From positions 1 through 20,561 of the forward strand of contig DJFP01000195.1 in NCBI GenBank assembly GCA_002432565.1: DNA of 20,561 bases, given 5' to 3'. This document shows, in pieces, positions 1 to 7,324 of the stretch; position 1 is the first letter of the stretch, and each line of letters begins with the position of its first letter. Position numbers and translations under genes: made by a program. The notes under the pieces were generated by a model. The model saw only the letters and a program-made list of their open reading frames with translations, ran no database searches and was not told where the DNA came from. The stretch comes from Flavobacteriales bacterium UBA5869 (lineage in GTDB: Bacteria > Bacteroidota > Bacteroidia > Flavobacteriales_D > Crocinitomicaceae).

Positions 1-31
1 GTCAGCTGACTGATCGTCGGGATTCAATTTC

Positions 32-48
32 CTGCGGAGAGTGAGGGA
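32..48. repeat. Left attachment-site core (17-bp direct repeat)
   Basis: The sequence CTGCGGAGAGTGAGGGA here is identical to 20539-20555. Positions 1-31 are therefore host chromosome and the element begins here. This copy is the displaced 3'-tRNA fragment carried by the phage: after the core the sequence no longer continues as a tRNA T-loop, unlike at the right end. It lies 38 bp from the stop codon of the repressor gene. Confidence 0.85.
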
Positions 49-86
49 AACTGCTTTCGAAATTCACCGCAATACCCTCTCCCCCT

Positions 87-488
87 TTATTTCCCAGTGC
101 TTCCATCTTTCTTTTTTACTTTTCCTGATTCTTGGCGCGTTGGCGCAGATTGATAAACAGAAATCATTTCGCGCAGGATTCTGTTCTCGTGATCCTTGAC
201 TTCCAGTAAGTCCTGATAAAGTTTTTCAGTTTTGTTTGATTTATTTAACAGATCTGCATCAGCAACAGCATTATTTTGCAAAAATTTTTCGCCATTACCA
301 GTTAAAAGCCATACAATGTTTACCCCTGGCATAACCGTCAAAATTTTTGCGAGCACATCACTCGAAAGGGACGAATCCAATGCTTTACCCCGAAAATTTG
401 CGGATGTTACTCCGATCTCATGAAAAAATTTTTCTTTCACAATTCCTTGAATTTCAACAACTTCTATAATCCTACGCTTCACTGACAT
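87..488 (-). CDS. CI-like phage repressor, HTH protein without peptidase domain
   Basis: This 133-residue protein probably maintains lysogeny by binding the divergent promoter region next to it. Residues 1-70 resemble the N-terminal helix-turn-helix region of Bacteroidota phage repressors, with the pattern 'IGVTSANFRGKA' followed by 'NIVWLLTGNGEKF', the usual NxxWLLTGxG ending of that domain. The tail (about 80-133) is charged, coiled-coil-like and lysine-rich. No S24 serine/lysine autoproteolysis domain is present, so RecA-triggered self-cleavage is unlikely and induction probably uses another route (inference). The gene is divergent from the early block. In the excised circle it would lie just upstream of the integrase in the same direction. 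Confidence 0.75.
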   Translation of the reverse strand: MSVKRRIIEVVEIQGIVKEKFFHEIGVTSANFRGKALDSSLSSDVLAKILTVMPGVNIVWLLTGNGEKFLQNNAVADADLLNKSNKTEKLYQDLLEVKDHENRILREMISVYQSAPTRQESGKVKKKDGSTGK

Positions 489-601
489 GAAAATATTTTT
501 TCAAAAGCTTGTTTTGTAGTAAATATTTTTACAACATTTGACAAACATTTATGTTCACTATAAGTAAAAATAGGTTTTTAACTGTAAATCAAAAAAAGCA
601 G
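489..601. promoter_or_regulatory. Divergent early/repressor promoter region with candidate operator
   Basis: This is a 113-bp AT-rich gap between the repressor and the first early gene (start taken as 602). An imperfect palindrome lies at 514-534, with TTGTA and TACAA arms. Just beside it TTGACA (538-543) is followed 15 bp later by TATAAG (559-564), which could form a promoter for the rightward genes. The spacing is shorter than usual and Bacteroidota promoters often differ from this form, so the promoter call is tentative. An operator overlapping a promoter fits a lysogeny switch. Confidence 0.5.
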
Positions 602-880
602 ATGTTGAAGTATAGAATTGAAGAGTTAAGAAAACAGCTACCGTACGAGAAAGCGCGGCTGGTTTTTAATTGGCTTCCTCAGCAATTAGGGATCACGCCA
701 AAGACAATGAGAGACTGGAGACACCTCGACATTGAGGACTCCAGGGACATCCCCGCAGAAAAATTATTTCAAATAGCAAGCTTTTTTTCAGTGGACCCTG
801 TGGAACTGTTTACAGAGAAGCCCGAGCCAATCACAGCGACAAGGCCAGACTTTAATGCTAATAAAATTGACGAGCTATGA
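602..880 (+). CDS. Small HTH protein A, paralogue of the product of 2236-2532
   Basis: This is a 92-residue candidate DNA-binding protein and the first gene transcribed away from the repressor, so a Cro- or antirepressor-like role is plausible but unproven. An in-frame ATG at 551 exists. I chose 602 because the protein then begins M-L-K-Y and aligns end to end with the M-Y-K-Y start of the product of 2236-2532. It also leaves room for a promoter. Shared positions include W-x-P-(E/Q)-Q-L, then T-(M/I)-R-(D/G)-W, then 'FF' and a final D-L/E-L. The pattern is that of Cro/CI-like helix-turn-helix proteins with 'IAxFFxVDPVELF' as the closing helix. Its stop overlaps the next start (ATGA). Confidence 0.6.
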   Translation: MLKYRIEELRKQLPYEKARLVFNWLPQQLGITPKTMRDWRHLDIEDSRDIPAEKLFQIASFFSVDPVELFTEKPEPITATRPDFNANKIDEL

Positions 881-1191
881 GAACGATCTTTCCTGGTACC
901 AGACCCAACCCCTCAGAACGATTGGCTATTTACCAGTTAGCCTTAGCTGACTGGGGAAGTGTCTCCAGTTACACAAATAAAGGTTTTTGTTATTACTTCC
1001 GGAAGTTATATCGATTATACACCAATTTAGATGTACTATTCAAAATAAAGCTACCAGAATTATATAATCAAAAACCTGCGCATCCTCATTCTGAATTTTG
1101 GTTTGAAATAGGAACCGAACAAGGAAGACACTTGAGACGCATCTGCCTCATAGCAGCAATAGAAGAAGTTGAACAACTAATCAATAAATAA
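877..1191 (+). CDS. Uncharacterised small early protein
   Basis: This 104-residue protein is translationally coupled to the preceding HTH gene (ATGA overlap) and to the next gene, whose ATG begins at the last base of its stop codon. It is rich in aromatic residues. It has a centre of the form 'LPELYNQKP' followed by 'FWFEIG' and an arginine-rich helix 'RHLRRICLIAAIEE'. This arrangement recalls short uncharacterised proteins in Bacteroidota mobile elements, but I cannot name a family. No membrane segment or catalytic motif is visible. Its AT-rich codon use matches the following gene and differs from 1974-3007. Confidence 0.6.
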   Translation: MRTIFPGTRPNPSERLAIYQLALADWGSVSSYTNKGFCYYFRKLYRLYTNLDVLFKIKLPELYNQKPAHPHSEFWFEIGTEQGRHLRRICLIAAIEEVEQLINK

Positions 1192-1964
1192 TGGAAAGAA
1201 AAATTATAAGAGTAGGCACTACCTACTATGAAGAAAAAGGCCGAGAACTTCAAATGATTACAGCGGCAGAAGCTAAAAAAGCACCGGTAGTCACACAGAA
1301 ATACGATGGATTTACCAACTTACCTCATGTGATGCATGAAAATGGACCCTGGAATTCCCATTGGAACCTTTGGAACCATGAAATGTTAATGGAACATCCT
1401 GGGAGCTGGGGAACAATTGAACAGTTTTTAAGACACTTTTTTCAAGATAAGTATGAATTAGGATTGAATTATTTACAGGTCGCAATTTTTAACCCAACAA
1501 GCAGGCTCCCAGTGTTAGGAATAATAACAGATTACGAGGACCGCGTAGGAACCTCTACTTTCTTATGGCTTCTTAACCAAATTCAACCTGGAAATGTGGC
1601 TGTTATTTTACAAAAGGAGTTGCATGGAGGTTATAACGATCGATGGATCACAAAAAATTTCGTTGCAATTGAGGAAATTCCTAATTCAACAACCTTGGAA
1701 GTTGCAAAAATTTTGACAGCTAGTCGCACAGCAATAAGAAACGCTAAATATCAGCAATTTCAAGAAATTCCATCATGGTGCAAGTTCATCTTAGAAAAAG
1801 ACGAACCGATTGACGGAGCCTTCAATATAGGCCCTATGTTCATCACAAACCCAGATAAAGCCATGCCCCAAAAAATGACAAATGAAGTACCAGGATTCAT
1901 TTACGATTTAAAGAGAAGGCATCCCGAAACCGGCTGGGGAGAAATAATAAAAACACTTTTATAA
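1191..1964 (+). CDS. Inactivated SF3 helicase-domain paralogue (Walker A lysine lost)
   Basis: This 257-residue protein aligns with residues about 365-617 of the primase-helicase at 4244-6970. Both start R-K-(I/F)-I-x-x-G-(T/S)-T-Y. Both then share (Y/F)-(D/E)-G-F-T-N and H-W-N-L. Between Walker A and Walker B the alignment has no gaps over about 40 residues. The full enzyme's NTGKSTF reads VGTSTF here, so the Walker A lysine (K529) is threonine (T121). The acidic Walker B pair is kept (E161, E162). Sensor asparagine N614 corresponds to D204, and arginine-finger candidate R628 corresponds to a glycine. ATP hydrolysis is therefore unlikely. The reading frame is intact over 774 bp, arguing for a retained pseudo-enzyme rather than decay. 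A regulatory or interfering role is inference. Confidence 0.72.
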   Translation: MERKIIRVGTTYYEEKGRELQMITAAEAKKAPVVTQKYDGFTNLPHVMHENGPWNSHWNLWNHEMLMEHPGSWGTIEQFLRHFFQDKYELGLNYLQVAIFNPTSRLPVLGIITDYEDRVGTSTFLWLLNQIQPGNVAVILQKELHGGYNDRWITKNFVAIEEIPNSTTLEVAKILTASRTAIRNAKYQQFQEIPSWCKFILEKDEPIDGAFNIGPMFITNPDKAMPQKMTNEVPGFIYDLKRRHPETGWGEIIKTLL

Positions 1965-1973
1965 GCACTTATC

Positions 1974-2282
1974 ATGACAAAGAAATACGTTGAAGCCGGA
2001 GCCTGCTTCGAATTTAAAGAACACAGCTTTATGCTGGTACCAGATTCAGAAAAATCAATACAAGGAAACCTATACTTGTTTGTTCCCGGTAATGCCTTTG
2101 ATCCAATTCTTTTCGGACGGTACGCATGGGGCCTAGACCCTTATGTCTATGTTACCAGGGAGATCATGCCGGGGGAATTCGGAACCGTTGCTATTTGGAA
2201 AAGAGAATGTAAGTATTTAGGAAAAAACGAAGTATATGTACAAGTACAACCTACTGAAGCGCCTGGACCAGCTCAGCATTAA
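1974..2282 (+). CDS. Uncharacterised early protein
   Basis: This 102-residue protein looks mostly beta-stranded, with alternating hydrophobic residues and several glycine/proline turns ('LFVPGNAFDPILFGRYAWGLDPYVYV'). It has no signal peptide, membrane span or recognisable catalytic motif. It begins 9 bp after the preceding stop, and its 3' end overlaps the next HTH gene by 47 bp in another frame. That unusually long overlap suggests the two genes were brought together by recombination. Base composition shifts to more GC-rich codons around here. I do not recognise the family. Confidence 0.55.
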   Translation: MTKKYVEAGACFEFKEHSFMLVPDSEKSIQGNLYLFVPGNAFDPILFGRYAWGLDPYVYVTREIMPGEFGTVAIWKRECKYLGKNEVYVQVQPTEAPGPAQH

Positions 2283-2532
2283 CGACCGGGAAATTTTCTG
2301 GACCTGGGCGCCGGAGCAACTACGCAGAGACAAAGACACTATCCGCGGTTGGTGTTATATCAAACACGATGAACCCCGGGAAATTGGAGTGACCCTGCTT
2401 TTAAAACTGTCCGTGTTTTTCCAGTGCAGCATTATTGACCTGATCAATTACCCGGAAAACAGAGAAGACATTACTAACTCAATAAAATCTCACTATCATG
2501 TTCACAGCAGAAATAACACCGATACCGAATAG
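2236..2532 (+). CDS. Small HTH protein B, paralogue of the product of 602-880
   Basis: This 98-residue protein is related to the first early HTH protein. Both begin M-x-K-Y and share 'W-x-P-(E/Q)-Q-L', 'T-(I/M)-R-(G/D)-W', a spacing of acidic residues and proline/arginine, and a closing 'FF(Q/S)(C/V)-x-x-(I/V)-(D/E)-L'. This supports ATG 2236 even though it lies inside the previous gene. The likely role is transcription control of the early block or of phage replication genes, but the target is unknown. The last 25 residues are polar and lack a counterpart in the paralogue. The 3' end overlaps the following gene by 35 bp. Confidence 0.6.
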   Translation: MYKYNLLKRLDQLSINDREIFWTWAPEQLRRDKDTIRGWCYIKHDEPREIGVTLLLKLSVFFQCSIIDLINYPENREDITNSIKSHYHVHSRNNTDTE

Positions 2533-3007
2533 CATTCAGCAAAGCCTGAAAATACGCTTTCACATTTGGGGAACGGAGAATGAAGAAAAAGAATTTTCTT
2601 ACACCGTAAACCAGCGAAAAAACGCTTACGAAATATTTGTAGTTCAAGCTGCGGAGTATTTAAGATGGACCAGTGATTACCTGTACAGCCAGCTTCAGGG
2701 AATTCACAAATACTACTTTGATCTTACATCCGTTCCGTATTTCGGTCACGCACAGAAAAACTGGGCAAGCGTTTACTGGAACTTCATAGACTCCCGGGAC
2801 CGCGCAAGGCTCTTTCCTACCTCTGAAAAGGAACTGGCGAAATCCTACAAAGGCAAGATCTTCGGAGAACTGATCCCGATCTACCATTTTCCGGAGCGCC
2901 TGGAAATAAAAAAGGCAATCGCTACCATTGAAAAGCTTTCAGTAGAGATCCTGGCAACAATCAGCAAACTGCAAAAGGAAACCTTCATACCTGCATTAGC
3001 AGACTAA
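2498..3007 (+). CDS. Uncharacterised early protein
   Basis: This is a 169-residue soluble protein without signal peptide or membrane span. The N-terminal half is aromatic and mixed, with W-, Y- and F-rich stretches around residues 50-95. The last 45 residues look helical ('RLEIKKAIATIEKLSVEILATISKLQK'). Its position directly after an HTH paralogue mirrors 877-1191 after the first HTH gene. Both proteins end in a helix with an A-I-x-x-I/V-E pattern, but the similarity is too weak to call homology. A 75-bp gap with a short CCGTG/CACGG hairpin (3037-3053) separates it from the next gene. Confidence 0.55.
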   Translation: MFTAEITPIPNSIQQSLKIRFHIWGTENEEKEFSYTVNQRKNAYEIFVVQAAEYLRWTSDYLYSQLQGIHKYYFDLTSVPYFGHAQKNWASVYWNFIDSRDRARLFPTSEKELAKSYKGKIFGELIPIYHFPERLEIKKAIATIEKLSVEILATISKLQKETFIPALAD

Positions 3008-3082
3008 AACAACCATTTTTTATTCAACAACCTGCACCGTGATTGAAGCACGGCGGGTAATATACATCCAAAAATCAATAAG

Positions 3083-3436
3083 ATGATAACAATAATTATA
3101 GGCCCTCCGGGAAGCGGAAAAACGTCAAAAGCGCAAGAGATTGCTTCTAATTACAAAAACCCGGTTTTAGTTGCTGAACAAGATCTGGAAAGAGAAGATC
3201 TCGTTGATGCGGATCTTTTGATTATCGAAGAGTTTAATTCCGATCTCACACACCCTTTGGAGTATACGGTGTTTTTAGCGCTTTTATGGTCAATAAGATC
3301 AAGCGGAATAGATGCTGTCTTTTGCTTCGGGAAGCAGTTAAACAAGAAAGCGAAGTTCCTTTTAAAAAAACAAAATATTGAAATCATTGATCTGTTCCCT
3401 TCAGGCATAGACAAAAACGACTGTGATCGATCATAG
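3083..3436 (+). CDS. Small P-loop NTPase-like protein
   Basis: This 117-residue protein carries a textbook Walker A motif, GPPGSGKT (residues 7-14), and a Walker B-like strand 'DLLIIEEF' (about 44-51). It continues with an alternating strand-helix pattern including 'IDAVFCFGKQLNKKAKFLL'. It is much shorter than most AAA+ or RecA-type ATPases and keeps only the core nucleotide-binding half. Related small proteins occur in phage replication modules, where a helicase-loader or accessory role is possible, but the sequence does not settle this. The 26-bp-period repeats described at 3413-3477 begin inside its last codons. Confidence 0.6.
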   Translation: MITIIIGPPGSGKTSKAQEIASNYKNPVLVAEQDLEREDLVDADLLIIEEFNSDLTHPLEYTVFLALLWSIRSSGIDAVFCFGKQLNKKAKFLLKKQNIEIIDLFPSGIDKNDCDRS

Positions 3437-3477
3437 TTAAAAACGACTATCCTGCAGGCAAGCCAAAAACAACTATG
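3413..3477. repeat. Three iteron-like direct repeats with 26-bp period
   Basis: AAAAAC(G/A)ACT occurs at 3413-3422, 3439-3448 and 3465-3474, exactly 26 bp apart, so about 2.5 helical turns. Each gap holds a perfect palindrome: TGATCGATCA at 3424-3433 (two GATC sites) and CCTGCAGG at 3451-3458. The array straddles the end of the P-loop gene and lies ahead of the adenine methylase gene. It could be a regulatory array for the methylase/primase operon or a replication site. The third copy, extended to GCCAAAAACAACTATG (3462-3477), recurs inverted at 12809-12824. Confidence 0.5.
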
Positions 3478-3498
3478 CGATATCTAAAATTTTAATCT

Positions 3499-4239
3499 AT
3501 GCAAGATCCCAAAAAAGAATCATTTACCGGATCGAAAGGAGGTTCCGGAGTTAAAGAGTTCATTATAAATCATATTCCCCAATGCGAAATTTTTTACGAA
3601 GGATTTGCTGGAAAAGCAATAATAAGCGAAACGCTTCTGAACTGTGGAGCGAATATTAAAAGAATAGTTTGTACAGAAGTAAATCCCAAAACATACTTCG
3701 ATTTAAGCAAAAAACTGAAGCATCCAAAAGTAATTACCTGGCTTGGTGATTTTATAAAAATGATCAACAGAGAAACTGAACTGGGACTAAACTCTAAAAT
3801 ATTTTACAAAGAAACGGACTGCTTTTATTTTGATCCTCCGTACAGGATGGACAGCAGATCCCATAAAAGAGAATACTACGGAGACTTTGACTGGGATGAC
3901 AACGCCCACAAATCCTTTTTTAAACTAGTGGAAATGTTAAACAATGCGGGCTCGAAAATTTTAATAAGTCATTATCCAGACCCTATTTACGACGAACAGT
4001 TTAAAGAGTGGAACAAGGAGGACTTCAGAACCAGAACCAGAACTGTAACTGAGCGCTTATACTGGAACTTTGATTTAAACGCTCACTCACTGGCAACCAC
4101 TGAATTCTTAGGAAATGATTTTACCGACCGGCAACGGATCAAACGCAAAGTAGAACGCATGACCGCAAAAATTAATTCCCTTCCACGCCACGAAAGACAA
4201 GCTATTGTTGAATCTCTTTTAAAAACTTACGAGTGTTAA
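3499..4239 (+). CDS. Orphan D12-class DNA adenine-N6 methyltransferase
   Basis: This 246-residue protein probably transfers methyl from S-adenosylmethionine to adenine in DNA. The N-terminus has the D12/Dam-type 'FTGSKGGSGVKEFIINHIP' region followed by motif I, 'YEGFAGKA' (about 33-40). The catalytic motif IV is 'FYFDPPYR' (about 110-117), in the alpha order typical of Dam-like enzymes. No restriction endonuclease is adjacent, so it is an orphan methylase that could protect phage DNA or mark replication and promoter sites. The target cannot be read from sequence. Two GATC sites lie in the palindrome just upstream, which would allow feedback if it methylates GATC (speculation). It sits 4 bp before the primase-helicase gene. 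Confidence 0.82.
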   Translation: MQDPKKESFTGSKGGSGVKEFIINHIPQCEIFYEGFAGKAIISETLLNCGANIKRIVCTEVNPKTYFDLSKKLKHPKVITWLGDFIKMINRETELGLNSKIFYKETDCFYFDPPYRMDSRSHKREYYGDFDWDDNAHKSFFKLVEMLNNAGSKILISHYPDPIYDEQFKEWNKEDFRTRTRTVTERLYWNFDLNAHSLATTEFLGNDFTDRQRIKRKVERMTAKINSLPRHERQAIVESLLKTYEC

Positions 4240-4243
4240 TCCC

Positions 4244-6970
4244 ATGAAACTACTTGAACAATACAGCAAATACAATGACCTTTTCAAAAAGGGGTTCCGG
4301 TTCAATCCGGAAGACAAGCAACTTTTCCAACCGGCCGGAAAAAAGATTCAGGTTCCGGAAGAGTTCGAAAACTGGGAAATCGTAGAGTTCAACAAAGACG
4401 AATACCTGAGCGAGCGTTTGGAAGAGCTTGGAATTACCGAAGAGCAAAACAGCGTAGAACTGTATGACGAAAGCAACGGCAGAGCCAAAACGCGCGGAGC
4501 CTTCCAGATCTTTACAGCAAATGAACACGGAGACATTGAAATTCTGCAATATTCCCTTACTCGGGAGGCTTACACATTCAAAGTAAGCGAAACAACCGCA
4601 GGACCTAAAGAAGACTTCTACTGCCAACGGAGGCTAAATCCCATGTATGCAGATTTTTGCCAGGGCAAATACGACTATAAAGACGGGATTGTTACTCCGT
4701 TTTGGCATCCATGGCTTATTGAGTTGTACGAATGCAAAAACCTGGACGAAGACGAAAACCCGATCATTGAAACATTGTTCATCACCGAAGGACAGATCAA
4801 AGCGTTCAAGGCCAGCAACGACAAAATACCAACTGTAGGCCTCACCAGTATTTCCCATTTCCGGGACAAACAGAGCGGAAAGATTCACCGGGAAATCGTG
4901 ATGTTCATTCAAACCTGCAACATTAAAAATGTAGTGATCCTTTGGGATGGTGACTGCCGGGAAATATCTATGAAGGATCTGGAAAACAACCGGGACCTTA
5001 CACGCCGGCCGCGCGACTTCTTTAAATACGCATGCGAAATCCAGGAATTGATTTACGAGTTTTTCCCGAAACAGAAAATTCAGTATTACTTCGGATCAAT
5101 CAATAAGATCGAAACCGGCGACAAAGAAACACCGCCAAAGGGAATTGACGACCTGCTTATTTACCTGAAGAAACCAGACGCAATACATGCCGAATACAAA
5201 AACATTGGAGAAATCCCTGGCAGGTACCTGTTTTTCCAGAAGATCAATAACGACATTGAACGAAAGAAGCTGCGCCGTTGGTTTCACCTGGACAAGGTTA
5301 GCGAGTTTTACCGGTACCATGAATCCCGGATCGGAGTTCGAAAATTTATCTATTACGGATCCACGTACACGGTAAAAGAGGGACACCCGGTTATTTCCAT
5401 ACCGGCAGATATGAAAGCCTATATGCGAATAGGTATTTCGTACTACAAAATCAAAAAGACACCGGTGCCGGTCGGTAAATCAGGCGAAACAGTTCTGGAA
5501 GACGTCCTGGAACCATGGTCTGCCGATGCTATCAAAATGGACCACGGAAAAGACATGTTTCACCAGATACAACGGTTTGAAGGATTCACCAATATTGCAA
5601 GCCACACCAATTACCAGCAAATAATTGACGGTCACTGGAACCTGTACAGCGATCTGAAACACGAAAAGCGCGAAGGTGATTACCCAACGATCAAGGCACT
5701 GCTGAAGCACTTGTTTGGTCCGCGGTTCGATAACGGAATGATCCTGGATTACCTCACAATTCTCTACCGGTACCCGATGCAGAAGCTTCCAATTATCGTA
5801 CTGGCAAGTAAAGAGCAGAACACCGGTAAAAGTACCTTCATCAACCTGGTGAAAATGATCTTTAAAAGCAACATGGCAATTATTTCCGCCAAGGACTTTG
5901 CCAGCGACTTTACTTCCAACTGGGTTTCAAAACTAGTCGTTGCCTGTGAGGAAACAATGTTCGAAAAAGCAACTGTTTATGAGACATTGAAGAACATGAA
6001 CACCAGTGAAACGATTACCAGGAACGAAAAGAACAAAGCTCAGACCGATATTCCCAATATGATGCACTTTATCCTGGCAACGAACCACGATGAAACGTTT
6101 ATCAAAATAGACGAAACCGACTCCCGGCTTTGGATTGAAAAAGTAGGATCGATCACAGGCAGAAACCCGAAGTTCAAAGAATTGATGCGGAACGAGCTGC
6201 CGGAATTAATCAACGATCTGGAGAAGCGCGAAATTATCAGTCCGGAAGTGGACCGTTTCTGGTTCTCGGAAGATTCCTACAAAACAGACGCGTTCTTCAA
6301 CGTGGTGAAAAGATCCGAACCGGAGATTGTGCGGGAAATGCGCGAACGGTTCCGGGATGCCTTCCTAAAGTTTGGAGTACGGGAAATGCGCATGACCTCA
6401 GACGATATCCGCTCCCACTTCGGAATTAAAAGCACGGTTACTTATATGAACCAGGTAATCAAACAGTATTTAAAAGTAGAGCGCGTGAAAAACAGCAAAG
6501 GAGAGGAATATGTCACAACTTACAGCTTTCCGATTGACAGCGTTCACGAAACAGGTCAGATTATCGATATAAAAGGAAAAGGCCGCCCTTTCCTGTTTCC
6601 AAGGGAAATATTTCTTTCTGATTTAGAAATAATGCGCCTGGAAGCTCCGGGTGGAAAGCAAACAAAAATAGCACTGAGTGAAAAACATCCTGGTTTTAAT
6701 TTCCGCGCCGAGTCAGAAAGTGACGCAATGAGGTTTTTCGAATTACTTCCTTCGGTAATGAAATCAGTAAAAATAAGCCAAAAGAAAAAAGGGAATATCA
6801 AAACCACGGAAGTAGAGGTCTATTTCGAATGCAACCTATCAAAAGAAGAAATCCGGAAAATGATGAAGCAGGTCGATAAATTAAACGATCCTATACTAAT
6901 GATTCAAACTATTGAAAAAGCCGATGAATACACAGGACAAAGGGATTTGTCTTACAAAACACATGAGTAG
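4244..6970 (+). CDS. TOPRIM-like / SF3 helicase replication protein (primase-helicase)
   Basis: This 908-residue protein is the main replication enzyme, expected to unwind and perhaps prime phage DNA. Residues about 175-305 form a TOPRIM-like region: 'FITEG' (E182), 'VVILWDGD' (D235, D237) and 'PPKGIDDLL'. The superfamily 3 helicase domain spans about 440-640. Walker A is 'EQNTGKST' (K529), Walker B is 'LVVACEE' (E569, E570), sensor 1 is 'FILATN' (N614) and an arginine-finger candidate is R628 in 'DSRLW'. A winged-helix-like segment follows (about 705-765). The last 130 residues are an extra, unrecognised domain with more AT-rich codons, possibly acquired. An N-terminal zinc finger or AEP primase motif is not evident, so priming activity is uncertain. 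Its helicase domain is duplicated in inactive form at 1191-1964. Confidence 0.82.
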   Translation: MKLLEQYSKYNDLFKKGFRFNPEDKQLFQPAGKKIQVPEEFENWEIVEFNKDEYLSERLEELGITEEQNSVELYDESNGRAKTRGAFQIFTANEHGDIEILQYSLTREAYTFKVSETTAGPKEDFYCQRRLNPMYADFCQGKYDYKDGIVTPFWHPWLIELYECKNLDEDENPIIETLFITEGQIKAFKASNDKIPTVGLTSISHFRDKQSGKIHREIVMFIQTCNIKNVVILWDGDCREISMKDLENNRDLTRRPRDFFKYACEIQELIYEFFPKQKIQYYFGSINKIETGDKETPPKGIDDLLIYLKKPDAIHAEYKNIGEIPGRYLFFQKINNDIERKKLRRWFHLDKVSEFYRYHESRIGVRKFIYYGSTYTVKEGHPVISIPADMKAYMRIGISYYKIKKTPVPVGKSGETVLEDVLEPWSADAIKMDHGKDMFHQIQRFEGFTNIASHTNYQQIIDGHWNLYSDLKHEKREGDYPTIKALLKHLFGPRFDNGMILDYLTILYRYPMQKLPIIVLASKEQNTGKSTFINLVKMIFKSNMAIISAKDFASDFTSNWVSKLVVACEETMFEKATVYETLKNMNTSETITRNEKNKAQTDIPNMMHFILATNHDETFIKIDETDSRLWIEKVGSITGRNPKFKELMRNELPELINDLEKREIISPEVDRFWFSEDSYKTDAFFNVVKRSEPEIVREMRERFRDAFLKFGVREMRMTSDDIRSHFGIKSTVTYMNQVIKQYLKVERVKNSKGEEYVTTYSFPIDSVHETGQIIDIKGKGRPFLFPREIFLSDLEIMRLEAPGGKQTKIALSEKHPGFNFRAESESDAMRFFELLPSVMKSVKISQKKKGNIKTTEVEVYFECNLSKEEIRKMMKQVDKLNDPILMIQTIEKADEYTGQRDLSYKTHE

Positions 6971-6991
6971 TAATAAATAAAACGAGAATAT

Positions 6992-7321
6992 ATGAATAAA
7001 ACGAAACGACTTCAAAGAGGCTCATTAAAACACGCCACTGAAATTATGACCGAAGAAGAAGCAGACTTATTCATAAGAGCTGCGGCCGAAAACCAAGTTA
7101 ATGAACTGCAAGATGATTTAACGGAGCAAAAAGCTCAATCAATAATTGAAGAAGCCAGGAAAGACATGAAAATGATTGATTCTATACTCCATATGAAACG
7201 CCTTCACTTAGCAGTAAATCCCTACATAAAAAGAACAGCTACTGGAGGTTTACGAAAGGGATCTACACTTTACAATGCATTGGAATCGATAATAGACGCC
7301 AGAGCCAAAGATAAAATTTAG
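6992..7321 (+). CDS. Uncharacterised helical early protein
   Basis: This 109-residue protein is predicted by eye to be largely helical and charged, with heptad-like acidic/basic stretches at residues 20-65 ('EEEADLFIRAAAENQVNEL'). It ends in a basic segment ('RTATGGLRKGSTLYNALESIIDARAKDK'). There is no signal peptide, membrane span or enzyme motif. It is 21 bp after the primase-helicase and 3 bp before the next gene, so it is part of the replication operon. A DNA-associated accessory role is possible only by context. Confidence 0.6.
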   Translation: MNKTKRLQRGSLKHATEIMTEEEADLFIRAAAENQVNELQDDLTEQKAQSIIEEARKDMKMIDSILHMKRLHLAVNPYIKRTATGGLRKGSTLYNALESIIDARAKDKI

Positions 7322-7324
7322 ATC

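Noticed and set aside
1191..1964. Calling the helicase-like gene a decayed pseudogene
   Set aside because: It has an uninterrupted 257-codon frame with start-stop coupling to its upstream neighbour. It also retains the Walker B pair, which argues for a maintained protein.
3499..4239. Type II restriction-modification system
   Set aside because: Only the methylase is recognisable; neighbours encode a P-loop protein and the primase-helicase, not an endonuclease.
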